From Candidatus Eisenbacteria bacterium RBG_16_71_46 (GTDB lineage: Bacteria; Eisenbacteria; RBG-16-71-46): a stretch of 41,086 nt of DNA. Below the pieces are notes generated by a model. That model had not been told where the DNA came from, ran no database searches, and saw only the letters and a list, made by a program, of their open reading frames with translations. This document shows, in pieces, positions 7,150-15,900 of the stretch (positions within the stretch are counted from its first letter, which is position 1; each line of letters opens with the position of its first letter). The position numbers were made by a program, and so were the translations under genes. Location: positions 4,255 through 45,340 of the forward strand of contig MFFQ01000006.1 in NCBI GenBank assembly GCA_001780165.1. Reading direction: 5' to 3'.

Positions 7150-9930
7150 TCAGCCCTGCTGCCAGGGCTCGGCGCGCGAGTCGGGCTCACACCGATCGGT
7201 ACCGTGCGGTGCGGCCACCGTCCTCCGCGCGACAACGAGCGAGATGTCGTCGCTCTGCTCGGAACCGGCCACGAAGCGATCCGCGGCGTCGAGGACCGCG
7301 TGCAGGACCGGCTCCGCGTCGAGCGAGCGCGCCGCCTCCAGCGCCCGCAGCACTCCGCTCTCCTCGAACATGCGCTGCTCCGCGTCCATCGCCTCGCTCA
7401 ACCCGTCGCTGTAGATGAGCAGCATGTCGCCGGGGGCCAGCGCGACCTCGCCCACCGTGAACGGCGCCCCCGGCAAGATCCCCACCAACGGTCCGCCCTC
7501 GCTCAGCAGCACCGGCTCGCTCGCGACCGCTCGCAGCAGCATGGGCGCCGGATGACCGCCGTTCACGTAGCGCAGCCGGCCCGTCGCGGTATCCAGCAGG
7601 CCGACGAACAGCGTGGCGAAGATTCCGGCGGGGGTGGACTGCACCAGGTGCTCGTTGACCTCGCTCATCAGTCCCGCGATGTCGTCGAGCTGCGCGGGGA
7701 GCCGCCCGCGCAGCGTCGAATGCAGGCTCGCCGTCAGGAGCGAGGCTCCCAGGCCCTTGCCGCTGACGTCGCCCAGCGCCAGCGCGAGCATCCCGGGCGC
7801 GGGCTCGAACAGATCGTAGTAGTCGCCGCCGACCTCGCGGGCCGGGCGGCAGCAGGCTGCCAGGTCCCAACCCGGTGGCTGCGGGAGGACCTGCGGGAAG
7901 AGGCTCTGCTGCACGCGGCGGGCGATCTCGATGTCGCGGGCCTGCCGCGCCTCGCGCTTCGCCACCTCGACCAGCTCCGCGTTCTTGAGGGCGAGACCGA
8001 GCTGCACGGCCACCGCCTGCAGGAGTTCCTTGTCCTCACGGCTGTAGGGCTCCTCGGAGAGCTTGGCCGCGAGCGCCATGACCCCCAGCAACTCCTCGCC
8101 GCTCCGCAGCGCGATCAGCAGCTCGAACGATGCAGGGGCGCGGATGTCGCGCCCTGCGTCCACTTCCTCGCGGGTGACCAGGCACTCGGCCCAGGCGCGG
8201 CCCTGCTCGACGAACGCGAGCGGTCCCGCGAGCCGGGCCACTTCCTCCGAGGTGACGCCGCACTGGACGGCGACGGGCGGGCGGCCCCGCGCCTCGCGGC
8301 ACCAGGCCGACGTCCAGGCATCGGAAGTGCGGCCAAGGAACGCGATGCGGGCAGGGTGGAGGGTCGAGACCACAGTCTCGCCGGCACGTTCGAACACGGC
8401 CCCGCGGTCGGAGAGTCGCGCGACCTGCTCGCCGAGTCCGAGCAGCACGCGCCGGGCATCGCAGACCTCGGTGAAGAAGCGCCGGTCGATCGTCGTCATG
8501 AGGGGCCGGTTGATGCGCCCGAGCCCGACGACCAGAAGCCCAGCGCTCGTCAGTGCCAGGGAAGCGACCGCGGGCACCGAGTCGGAGAACTCGAATTGCC
8601 CGCCCCGCAGCACTTGCAGAAGAACCAGAAAGAGCGCCACGAACTCGACCGCCAGGACGCCGCGCGAGAGCAGCAGGTGCTGGAGCCCGCGCCGCACGAC
8701 AACGCGCAGGCCGAAGACGCGATGCGCGACGATGGAATGGGCCAGGCCGAGCAGGCTGACGATGCTGAGGACGATGGGCACGGTGACCTGGAGCACGAGC
8801 GCGACGATGGCTTGCGTCCGGCTCGTGCCGCTCCAGGGGATTCGGTCGGCCACGACGCCGATCACCGCGGCTGCGAACAGCACGGCCATCCAGACGCCGA
8901 AGGCTCGCGCCCGCCGCGTGGGGTGGCGGCGCGCCGCGAACCACTGTGCGGCCAGCAAGAGTCCCAACAGGGTCAGCAACATGGGGGTGATCGCGGGCCG
9001 CGGCACTCGCAGGATGGCTTGGGCCGCCGGGAGGAGCGGCCGGAGAGGCTCGTACTCGATCGCCAGGAGTCGCACCGCCCTGGCGACGGCCAGCACGCCG
9101 AAGGCGGCGAGCACCCACCATTGAGCCTTCAGTGCGAAGGCGCCGATGCGCGTGCGAAGCGGGAAGGATGCGAATACGCGAATGCCGAGGAGGAACGCAA
9201 ACCCGCTGGCCAGGGCGGTGGCTGCGTGGGTGCCGAACGTCAGCCCGGCGGGCCAGAGGATCTCGAGTGGAGTGTTGAACGCGGAGCGATACATGAGGCC
9301 AAGAACGAGCAGGAACAGGCCGAATGAGAAAGCCACGTCGTCCCGGATCCGAACGAGCCCCACCAGCAGGCCGAGCGAGAGGAAGAGCAGCCCGAGCAGG
9401 AGCGGTGGCCCGACGAGGCTCCACGCCAAAGTTCCGCTGCCGGCTTGGAAGGTGAGCAGCCCCATGTTCACATGAGTGGGCGTCTCCGGGCCGAGCACGC
9501 CGCGACCCATCATCCGCCGGCCTTCCCGGGACCACTCGATGGTCAACGTGTCTCCGGGGCGCCCGTGCATCATCGCCTCGTATAGGACCCCAGGGCGCCT
9601 GGCGACGGTGACGCCATTCACCGCCGTAATGAGGTCCTGACCCTGAAGTCCCGCTCCCTGTGGTTGACTCGTATCTCCGTCGATGAGGAATCCACCCGAT
9701 CTGCGGACTGCGATCAGGTGGTTGAGATCGCCCCAACCTGGGTAGTTGAGGGACAGGTCGACGTTTCCCCACCTGCGCATCGCCTGGAGTGACCAGGCGC
9801 TTCCCGCGAGGTGAGCGATGAGGGGCAGTGCCGTGAGCGCGAGGATCAGAAGACGAAGCGTGGGCGGGCGCGGCCGTTGGGGGCGCGCCGCGGGCGCGTC
9901 CGAGATGCTCGGAGCCGGGGCGCCGTTCAT
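7150..9930 (-). CDS. Membrane PDZ - multi-helix - GAF - SpoIIE-type PP2C phosphatase
   Basis: 926 residues; ATG at 9930 behind GGGAGG. Order: a transmembrane helix (about 26-46), a periplasmic PDZ-like segment (about 78-150, with GQDLITAVNGVTV), about eight hydrophobic helices (about 165-480), a GAF-like region (about 490-670), a helical linker ARDIEIARRVQQSLFPQ, and a SpoIIE/RsbU phosphatase (about 680-905). Metal-binding aspartates are visible: Asp703 in GGDYYD, Asp721 in GDVSGKG, Asp842 in SDGLSE and Asp895 in QSDD, with spacing like B. subtilis SpoIIE. The family dephosphorylates Ser/Thr-phosphoproteins, usually STAS anti-anti-sigma factors; none is encoded nearby. It looks like an envelope-sensing regulator. 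A paralogue lies at 11974-14919. The CBM48-like lipoprotein gene is 39 bp upstream and probably co-transcribed. Confidence 0.9.
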   Translation of the reverse strand: MNGAPAPSISDAPAARPQRPRPPTLRLLILALTALPLIAHLAGSAWSLQAMRRWGNVDLSLNYPGWGDLNHLIAVRRSGGFLIDGDTSQPQGAGLQGQDLITAVNGVTVARRPGVLYEAMMHGRPGDTLTIEWSREGRRMMGRGVLGPETPTHVNMGLLTFQAGSGTLAWSLVGPPLLLGLLFLSLGLLVGLVRIRDDVAFSFGLFLLVLGLMYRSAFNTPLEILWPAGLTFGTHAATALASGFAFLLGIRVFASFPLRTRIGAFALKAQWWVLAAFGVLAVARAVRLLAIEYEPLRPLLPAAQAILRVPRPAITPMLLTLLGLLLAAQWFAARRHPTRRARAFGVWMAVLFAAAVIGVVADRIPWSGTSRTQAIVALVLQVTVPIVLSIVSLLGLAHSIVAHRVFGLRVVVRRGLQHLLLSRGVLAVEFVALFLVLLQVLRGGQFEFSDSVPAVASLALTSAGLLVVGLGRINRPLMTTIDRRFFTEVCDARRVLLGLGEQVARLSDRGAVFERAGETVVSTLHPARIAFLGRTSDAWTSAWCREARGRPPVAVQCGVTSEEVARLAGPLAFVEQGRAWAECLVTREEVDAGRDIRAPASFELLIALRSGEELLGVMALAAKLSEEPYSREDKELLQAVAVQLGLALKNAELVEVAKREARQARDIEIARRVQQSLFPQVLPQPPGWDLAACCRPAREVGGDYYDLFEPAPGMLALALGDVSGKGLGASLLTASLHSTLRGRLPAQLDDIAGLMSEVNEHLVQSTPAGIFATLFVGLLDTATGRLRYVNGGHPAPMLLRAVASEPVLLSEGGPLVGILPGAPFTVGEVALAPGDMLLIYSDGLSEAMDAEQRMFEESGVLRALEAARSLDAEPVLHAVLDAADRFVAGSEQSDDISLVVARRTVAAPHGTDRCEPDSRAEPWQQG

Positions 9931-9969
9931 GTCAGCCTCCCGCCCATCGCCCGCGCCCGAACGCGCCCA

Positions 9970-10683
9970 TCATGGCGCCCGTCCGGTCGTCTCGCCGCGG
10001 TTCTCACCCTGGCCGAGCGTGTCCCAGTTCCAGGTGTAGCCATTCACGACGAACGCGATCGGCCACTTGCCCGGGGGCAGCCGCATCGAGGCCAGGTACG
10101 TCCCGTCGCCACGCTCGTCCCGCATGAGGACGAGGACCGGAGTCCACGGGTTGAAGAAACACGCGAGCTTCACGGAGTCCGGCTTGGTCGCGGGGCGGAA
10201 CGTGAACGTCTTCTCGCGCCAGCCGGAGCCGCGCGGCTTGGGCGGTGAGGCGATCACGCTCGTGAAGCCGAGGGTGACCGGGTGGTCGCCCACGGTCGCC
10301 ACGGAGTTCACCCCGTCGAAGCCGTCGGGCACGAAGTCCTCGGCCGTCCAGTCCGTGAACCACAGCTTGTGGTTCACCACGAACTTGTACTCGATGCGCC
10401 CCGGCGGCACGCGCAGACGCGCTTCCCACAGGCCGTCGTAGTCGTCGTCCGCGAGCGGGTTCGCCCGCGAGTTCCAGCCGTTGAAGCTGCCGGCGACGGA
10501 GACGCTGTCCACGACGCCGATGGGCTGGCGGAAGCGGAAGGTAACGTTGGGGCGTGGCCCGCCGCAGCCGCTGAGAAGCGGCGCAGCTGATGCGAGGGCC
10601 AACAGGAGGAGCGGTGAACGCAGGAAGAGCGGCCGACGCACCGGAGAGCTCAGGTGGGACGGGCGAGCGCTTGCAGCGGCCAT
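9970..10683 (-). CDS. Lipoprotein with two AMPK/CBM48-type glycogen-binding-like folds
   Basis: 237 residues. The ATG at 10683 has GAGGTG seven bases upstream. A basic, hydrophobic leader ends in the lipobox L-L-S-G-C, so the mature protein should be lipid-anchored. The first domain (about 44-115) is a good isoamylase-N/CBM48-like E-set: VAGSFNGWN, DDYDGLWEARLRVPPGRIEYKFVVN. A second, more divergent copy follows (about 150-225): TFRPATKPDSVKLACFFNPW, GDGTYLASMRLPPGKWPIAFVVNG. Such folds bind glycogen-like glucans or act as protein-interaction modules. Here, placed 39 bp before the phosphatase gene, a ligand-sensing or scaffold role is possible but only inferred. There is no catalytic domain. 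Confidence 0.82.
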   Translation of the reverse strand: MAAASARPSHLSSPVRRPLFLRSPLLLLALASAAPLLSGCGGPRPNVTFRFRQPIGVVDSVSVAGSFNGWNSRANPLADDDYDGLWEARLRVPPGRIEYKFVVNHKLWFTDWTAEDFVPDGFDGVNSVATVGDHPVTLGFTSVIASPPKPRGSGWREKTFTFRPATKPDSVKLACFFNPWTPVLVLMRDERGDGTYLASMRLPPGKWPIAFVVNGYTWNWDTLGQGENRGETTGRAP

Positions 10684-11051
10684 GACGCGGCACCTCGCGA
10701 CGCGGTCTTCCTGCCGCGTATCTTGCCAGCACGTCCCGTCCCGCGTCCAGACGGGAGGGTGTCGGGCCACGGTCTCAGCGAATCGTGCGGGGAGCGCCCC
10801 GCGTGGATTCCACCAGAATCCTGCGGCCGGTTGCGGCGATCCGATCCGCGTATTGCCTCACGCCGCCGTAAGTGCCTGCAAGCACGCCCTGGCGACTCGA
10901 GCATCACCCTGTCCGCGGAGCCAGTGTCCGAGAGCCCCCGCGACCCGGGGAGTTGCGGGAGCTTCTCGCGGCAAACGTGGTGCGGTGCTGAACCACTGAC
11001 TGCCCGATGTCCGAACCGACGCCAGCCTGGTGTTCGGCCGGAGCCGTCCTC
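10684..11051. other. Intergenic region
   Basis: 368 bp between two minus-strand genes. It contains repeat copy D (10861-10970). The remaining sequence next to 10684-10860 should carry the promoter of the lipoprotein-phosphatase pair. No convincing gene or promoter is recognisable. Confidence 0.5.
10861..10970 (+). repeat. Intergenic structured element, copy D
   Basis: Full-length copy: GCCGCCGTAAGTGCCTGCAAGCA start, GGCGACTCGAGCATCACCCTGTCC middle, GGAGCCAGTGTCCGAGAGCCC, then a hairpin CCCCGCGAC..CGGGGAGTTGCGGGAGCTTCTC (about 10930-10967), which is less perfect than in A-C. It lies about 80 bp downstream of the stop of the PDZ-TPR gene, read in the opposite orientation. Confidence 0.72.
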
Positions 11052-11984
11052 CTAGCGCTTCTCCTCTTCCCCTCGGCCGCGGGTCGCGCGCTCCAGATCA
11101 CGCAGCATCATCACGACCGCGGAGTTGTTGGGCTCGAGGTCGAGAGACTCACGGAACTCGGCCATGGCCTCCTCGCGCCGGCCCTGCAGCTCGTAGACCA
11201 TGCCGAGTCTCCAGTGCGCGCCAGCCCGCGTGGGCTCGCCGGGCCCGGGCTCGGCCGCGAGATAGCGGCGGAAGCACTCGGCGGCTTCGGCCAGATCCTC
11301 TCGGGCGAGCAGATCGGCCTTGCCAAGTTGGTAGAGCGCCGCCACGTGCCCCGGACTGCGGGCCAGGATCGCGCGGCAGACTTCGGCTGCCTCACGGTGC
11401 CCGCTCATCTCCTGGATGCGCAGCACGGCCTGGAAGGCCATCGCCTGGGCCCCGCTCGTATCCAGCGCCGCCGTGCGTCGCAGTTCCGCTGTCGCCCGCG
11501 CGGAGTCTCCCCGGGCGTTCCAGACCCTCGCCCAAGCGTATGCACCCTGCACCGCGTCCAGCCGTGCGATCGCCTCGGCCTGGCGGGCCGCGGCCTCCGG
11601 GTCCGCACCGCGCCGGTACGCCACCCGCAGCGTCTCGCCGGGTTCGCCCCTGAAGTTGATTCCGTACCAGGCCCCGGGATGCTCGTCCACGCGCCTGCCC
11701 GATACTTCGACGATCAAATCTCCCTGGCGCAAGCCCGCGCGGTGGGCCGCCGCGCCCTCGTTGACCCCGCCGAGTGGGTAGCCGCCCGCTCGGCGTATCC
11801 GGGCGGCCATTTCATAGTCCACGTCGATATAGCCCTCGCCGGTGAAGGCCCGACCCAGCCTCGCCCAGAGGAACGTGCCCCAGGCGCCCGCGCCGACCTG
11901 CAACGCGAGCGAGAGGGCGAAGAGCCCGAGCAGCACGTAGCGCAGCAGCCCCATCGGCCCCCCGCGGAGGCGCTCAGCCGGCAT
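11052..11984 (-). CDS. Membrane-anchored PDZ-TPR protein
   Basis: 310 residues. The ATG at 11984 has GGAGG six bases upstream and overlaps the end of the phosphatase gene by 11 bp, so the two are very likely translationally coupled. One transmembrane helix (about residues 11-37) is followed by a PDZ-like domain (about 45-125; GGVNEGAAAHRAGLRQGDLIVEVSGRRV). After it come at least four TPR-like helical repeats (about 135-300), ending in a HWRLGMVYELQGRREEAMAEFRES-type repeat and a charged tail. PDZ and TPR modules bind peptides and partner proteins. Since the upstream phosphatase has TPRs but no PDZ, while its paralogue at 7150-9930 has a built-in PDZ, this protein probably supplies the PDZ part in trans. 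That is inference from architecture and overlap. Confidence 0.85.
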   Translation of the reverse strand: MPAERLRGGPMGLLRYVLLGLFALSLALQVGAGAWGTFLWARLGRAFTGEGYIDVDYEMAARIRRAGGYPLGGVNEGAAAHRAGLRQGDLIVEVSGRRVDEHPGAWYGINFRGEPGETLRVAYRRGADPEAAARQAEAIARLDAVQGAYAWARVWNARGDSARATAELRRTAALDTSGAQAMAFQAVLRIQEMSGHREAAEVCRAILARSPGHVAALYQLGKADLLAREDLAEAAECFRRYLAAEPGPGEPTRAGAHWRLGMVYELQGRREEAMAEFRESLDLEPNNSAVVMMLRDLERATRGRGEEEKR

Positions 11985-14919
11985 GGCCTGCCTCCACGCC
12001 GGCGCTCCGAGCCGGCGGCGCACCGCTCGCGAAGTCGCGCTTCACCACGATGAGCGTGATATCGTCGCTCTGCTCCGCGCCGGCCGTGAATGCGTCCACC
12101 GCGGCGAGCAGGGTCTGAAGCACGGGTGCCGCCCCGGAGCACCCGGCCGCGGCCCCGGCCGCACCCTCCCCTGCCTTGAGGCCCGCAACGATGCGCTCCT
12201 CCTCGAACATCGCGCCGCCGGCGGCCTCGGCCTCGCTCAAGCCGTCGCTGTAGACGAGCATCGTGCTGCCGGGAGGCAGGGTCGCCTCGCCCGCCTGGAA
12301 GGTCAGGTTCGGCAGGATCCCCACGAGCAGTCCCCCGGTGTCGAGGCGCAGCGGGGCCGCGGCTCCCGGCCGGAGCACCAGGGGCGGCGGGTGTCCGGCG
12401 TTCACGTAGCGCAGCGTTCCGCTCGATGTGTCCAGCACGCCGAGGAAGAGGGTGGTGAAGATCTCGGGTGGTGTGGACGCGAGGAGGTGGTCGTTGATCT
12501 CGCGCGTCAGCCCGCCGAGGTCATGCGACCGCTGCGGCAGGTGGCTGCGCACCATGGCGTGCAGGCCCGCGGTGAGGAGCGAGGCGCCCAGGCCCTTGCC
12601 GGTGACGTCGCCGAGCGCCACGGCCAACCGGCCGGGGCCGACCTCGAAGAGATCGTAGTAGTCGCCGCCGACCTCGCGCGCCGGACGGCAGAGAACCGCC
12701 AGGTCCCAGCCTTCGATGGCGGGCAGGACCCGTGGGAAGAGGCTCCGCTGCACCCGGCGGGCGATCTCGAGGTCGCGCGCCTGCCGGGCCTCGCGGCGGG
12801 CGACCTCGACGAGCGCCGCGTTCCGGAGCGCCAGCGCCATCTGGGCGGCCACCGCCTCGAGCAGCTCCCGGTCTTCGCTCGTGTAGGGCTCCTCCGAGAG
12901 CTTGGTCGCGAGCGCGAGTGCCCCGACCAGCTCGTCCCCGGTGCGCAGCGCCAGGAGCTGCTCGAACGGGGCCGGGCGCGTCAAGTCGAGCCCGGCATCC
13001 ACCTGCTCCCGCGACGGCGGCCACGAGAACCAGGTCTCCCCGTCCGACAGCGCCCGCAGCGCCACTGCCAGCTCCTCCATGTCTTCGGGGGTGACGGTGC
13101 CCCGGGTCGCGGGTGTTCGCCGACCGCGGACCTCGCCGCACCAGGCGGGGGCGAAGCGGCCATCCGGGTCGCGGAGCAGGAACGCGAGGCGGGCCGGGTG
13201 GAGTGCGGAGGACACCACCGGTCCGACCGCCTCGAGGATCGCCTCCCGATCGGCGAGCCTGGAGATTCGGCCCGCGAGGCCCGAGAGCACCCGGCGCGCG
13301 TCGTAGGCTTCGGTGAAGAAGCGTTCGTCCAGGACGCGCATCAGCGGTCGGTTCACTCGCCGCAGGGTCGCGGCGATCAGGAACGTGCCGGCCACCGAGA
13401 GGCCCGCCACGGCGGGCAGCGACCCGGCCAGCGGCCTGAGCGAGTCTTGGAGCCCCAGCGCCAGCACGAGGAAGATGGCCACCCCCTCGACCATGAGCAC
13501 GCCGCGCGAGAGCAGGAGGTGCTGGAGCCCGCGCCGGACGAGCAGGCGCAGCCCGAACACCCGCCGCGCCACGACGGCATGGGACACGAGCAGGAACCCG
13601 AGGAGCATACCGAGCGGCCCCGCAACATTGCCTAGCCGGTACGCGAGCACCGCCAGCGCCCGGCTTCCCCAGGAGTAGGGCCAAGCGTCGACGCCGATCA
13701 ATAGTCCCCCGCTGAGGAACGCGATGAACAGGCCCCACTCAAGAGTGCGGAGCCGCTTCCGCGGCTGGCGGCGGGTCTCCCACCTTTGGGCGATGAGGAG
13801 CGAAAGCAGCAGGGGGAGCGCCGTGAGCGCCGGCCACGGGTACTGCACACGGAAGGGGCGCATGGCGTCGGCGAACGGCCCGAACGACTCGAACATGTCC
13901 CCGAGGAAAGATGCGAGATCCCCGAGCGCGACCCAGGCGAAGAAGACGATCGGGATCCACTGCCAGCGCAGGACGACTCGCCCCCAGCGCGAGGGGTTGG
14001 GGAAGCTGGCGAAAAGTTGCATGCCCGCCACCGCAAGCACGGGGAAAGCGGCGTACGACGCCACCCCCACGTAAGTCTGGAGCCATAGCGGCCACAGCCC
14101 GACGAGTGGCAGTCTGACCCACACGTCCATGGTGCATGCGACGCAGAACAGGGCAAAGCGGAATGCCGCCGGATCGCCCTGGCGCATGAGTCCGACCGCC
14201 AGGCCGGTCGCGAGCAGCACCACCATGATGAGGAGAATGGGCAGGTGCTGGAGCAAGGCCATCGCACGGGCCGATACCCGGATCGGGCCGGAGCTCACTT
14301 CGAGCACGCGCCCGGGGATCGAATCGGGGACGAGGAAGGCATGCCGCAGGGAGTCGGCGCGTGTCCCCGGCCGGCCGAGATAAAGCTCGAGGAGCCCCAG
14401 GCGGGCCGCGACGCTGGTCGAGTCGAGGGCGATGGCCCGCTCGAACTCGGCTTGGGATTCGGCGACCCGGGCCGGGTCGGGGTCCGAGGTCCACCGCCAC
14501 AGCGCTTGCCCCAGCAGGGTGTGGTAACGGGCGACGGTGTCGCCCAGGGACACTGCCAAGCGAGCGAGCCGGACGGACTGCTCGATGCGCCCCTCCTCGA
14601 GGTTCGCTTTCCCCAGCCAATAGAGCGGCTCCGGGTTCCCGCGCTGACGGCGGACCAGCGGCTCGAGGATGAGACGTGCCTCCTTCGGTTGCTTCGCCTC
14701 GAGCAGCTGTTGTGCGCGGGAAAGGGCGGTCGGTCCGGCGACCGTGGTGCCCGGGGCGGCCGGTGCAGGCGTCGCTGTCACCGCCGCCGCTAGGACGGAG
14801 AACATCGCCGCGGCGGCGAAGGCGCCGCGCCGCGCGCCCTTCGCGGACCGAAGTGACCGGCGCGGTCGGAGCCACGCTCCGAGAACCACGAATCCGGAGC
14901 GATGGAGAGACACGGCCAT
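11974..14919 (-). CDS. Membrane TPR - multi-helix - GAF - SpoIIE-type PP2C phosphatase
   Basis: 981 residues. The ATG at 14919 is preceded by GGAGGTGGAC. The frame is open to 15591, but the extension lacks signals. Order: signal or anchor helix (about 30-52), TPR-like helices (about 60-190, including PLYWLGKANLEEGRIEQSVRLA split over two helices), about eight membrane helices (about 230-520), a GAF-like region (about 545-720), linker ARDLEIARRVQRSLFPR, and SpoIIE phosphatase (about 730-960). Metal aspartates are Asp753 (GGDYYD), Asp771 (GDVTGKG), Asp892 (SDGLSE) and Asp953 (QSDD). The shared stretches with the 7150-9930 gene (VFGLR..VRRGLQHLLLSRGVL, RRVLxGL) show they are paralogues with swapped sensory N-termini. 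The PDZ-TPR gene overlaps its 3' end. Target unknown; no STAS or kinase gene is in view. Confidence 0.9.
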   Translation of the reverse strand: MAVSLHRSGFVVLGAWLRPRRSLRSAKGARRGAFAAAAMFSVLAAAVTATPAPAAPGTTVAGPTALSRAQQLLEAKQPKEARLILEPLVRRQRGNPEPLYWLGKANLEEGRIEQSVRLARLAVSLGDTVARYHTLLGQALWRWTSDPDPARVAESQAEFERAIALDSTSVAARLGLLELYLGRPGTRADSLRHAFLVPDSIPGRVLEVSSGPIRVSARAMALLQHLPILLIMVVLLATGLAVGLMRQGDPAAFRFALFCVACTMDVWVRLPLVGLWPLWLQTYVGVASYAAFPVLAVAGMQLFASFPNPSRWGRVVLRWQWIPIVFFAWVALGDLASFLGDMFESFGPFADAMRPFRVQYPWPALTALPLLLSLLIAQRWETRRQPRKRLRTLEWGLFIAFLSGGLLIGVDAWPYSWGSRALAVLAYRLGNVAGPLGMLLGFLLVSHAVVARRVFGLRLLVRRGLQHLLLSRGVLMVEGVAIFLVLALGLQDSLRPLAGSLPAVAGLSVAGTFLIAATLRRVNRPLMRVLDERFFTEAYDARRVLSGLAGRISRLADREAILEAVGPVVSSALHPARLAFLLRDPDGRFAPAWCGEVRGRRTPATRGTVTPEDMEELAVALRALSDGETWFSWPPSREQVDAGLDLTRPAPFEQLLALRTGDELVGALALATKLSEEPYTSEDRELLEAVAAQMALALRNAALVEVARREARQARDLEIARRVQRSLFPRVLPAIEGWDLAVLCRPAREVGGDYYDLFEVGPGRLAVALGDVTGKGLGASLLTAGLHAMVRSHLPQRSHDLGGLTREINDHLLASTPPEIFTTLFLGVLDTSSGTLRYVNAGHPPPLVLRPGAAAPLRLDTGGLLVGILPNLTFQAGEATLPPGSTMLVYSDGLSEAEAAGGAMFEEERIVAGLKAGEGAAGAAAGCSGAAPVLQTLLAAVDAFTAGAEQSDDITLIVVKRDFASGAPPARSAGVEAGHAG

Positions 14920-15176
14920 GTCCACCTCCAGCGGAAACGTCCACTGCTCGGGCGACCGGCACCATATCTCCCGCGCGCAGGAGTCTAGTCGAGTCCTTGC
15001 ACGTGTGGGTAGGTGGTGGGCGATCCCCACCGTGCTCACCCAGGGGGGACGGAGTGGCTCGCAAGCGCTGGCACAGCGGACCTCCGGGTCCAGGCCACCG
15101 CCGGCCCCTGACGATCGAGCGAACCCCGGGGACCGCCGGTGTCGGAGGAGTCGCGGTGGCGCGCGCGGCACCGCAC

Positions 15177-15635
15177 CTATTCGATCTTGAGCCTCAAGAC
15201 GTACAGGTTCTCCGGGATCGGTTCCGGCTCCGCGGGGTAGGGATCGAGCCGCAGGGCGGTGATCCGGAAGCCCAGGGTGTCCACCGAGGCGGACGCGTCC
15301 GGAGTGCCGCCCCTCAGGCTCAAGGCGACGAAGACCGAGTCGTCTCGCGCGTGGAGCAGCCACACGTGGACCGTGGCCTCCCCCTCCCAGACGCACGTGA
15401 CCTGCGTCGGGCAGCGCGAGTCGCTCGTGACGCGCTCGAAGCCGACGTCGAGCTGGAGCTTCGGCAGATGCCGATGCTCGCCCACCCGCAGCTCGAGTTC
15501 GACATCGGGCCAGGCCAGCGGACCCACCAGTTGGTCCTGGTTGCACGCCATGATCGGCGTCAACGCAAGAGTCGCGAACAGCAGGCGACACCGTACGTTG
15601 CGGAGCAGGGCGGTCCGAATCGCGCTTCGAGGCAT
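15177..15635 (-). CDS. Small lipoprotein, unknown function
   Basis: 152 residues from the ATG at 15635. An in-frame ATG 30 bases upstream is equally possible because neither has a clear ribosome site. The leader ends in P-I-M-A-C (Cys31), a lipobox, so it is probably lipid-anchored. The mature part is a compact beta-rich domain with the pattern ELRVGEHRHLP...V..DSRCPTQVTCVWEGEATV, whose two Cys residues (SRCP, TCVW) may form a disulphide. This pattern is familiar from uncharacterised secreted proteins of several phyla; function is unknown. The divergent S9 peptidase gene starts 265 bp away, so the shared upstream region may carry both promoters. Confidence 0.7.
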   Translation of the reverse strand: MPRSAIRTALLRNVRCRLLFATLALTPIMACNQDQLVGPLAWPDVELELRVGEHRHLPKLQLDVGFERVTSDSRCPTQVTCVWEGEATVHVWLLHARDDSVFVALSLRGGTPDASASVDTLGFRITALRLDPYPAEPEPIPENLYVLRLKIE

Positions 15636-15900
15636 CGCGAAAAGCCTACGCCCGGCGGGTCGCATCGTCCAGAGTCGAGATACCCCGCCCGTGCGCCCGC
15701 GCACTCGCGGGCCCTCTCCGCTCGGGTCTCGTCGCCCGGGCGGTGGCCTCCTCGGTCGGGCTCCGCCCGCGCACATCCTGGAGTCGCGACCGACGACGCG
15801 CCGCGGGCAGGCGTCGGGCTCCGTGGCGTTCTCCGTGGCGGCCCCGCCGGTGCTAGACTGCCGCCGATCTCTCGACTCACTCCTCACACCGGAGCCGGCC

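Noticed and set aside
7120-9327. Open frame of 735 codons on the plus strand opposite the first phosphatase
   Set aside because: Gln/Arg/His/Asp-rich translation without domains; the minus strand carries clear SpoIIE motifs and a signal-supported start.
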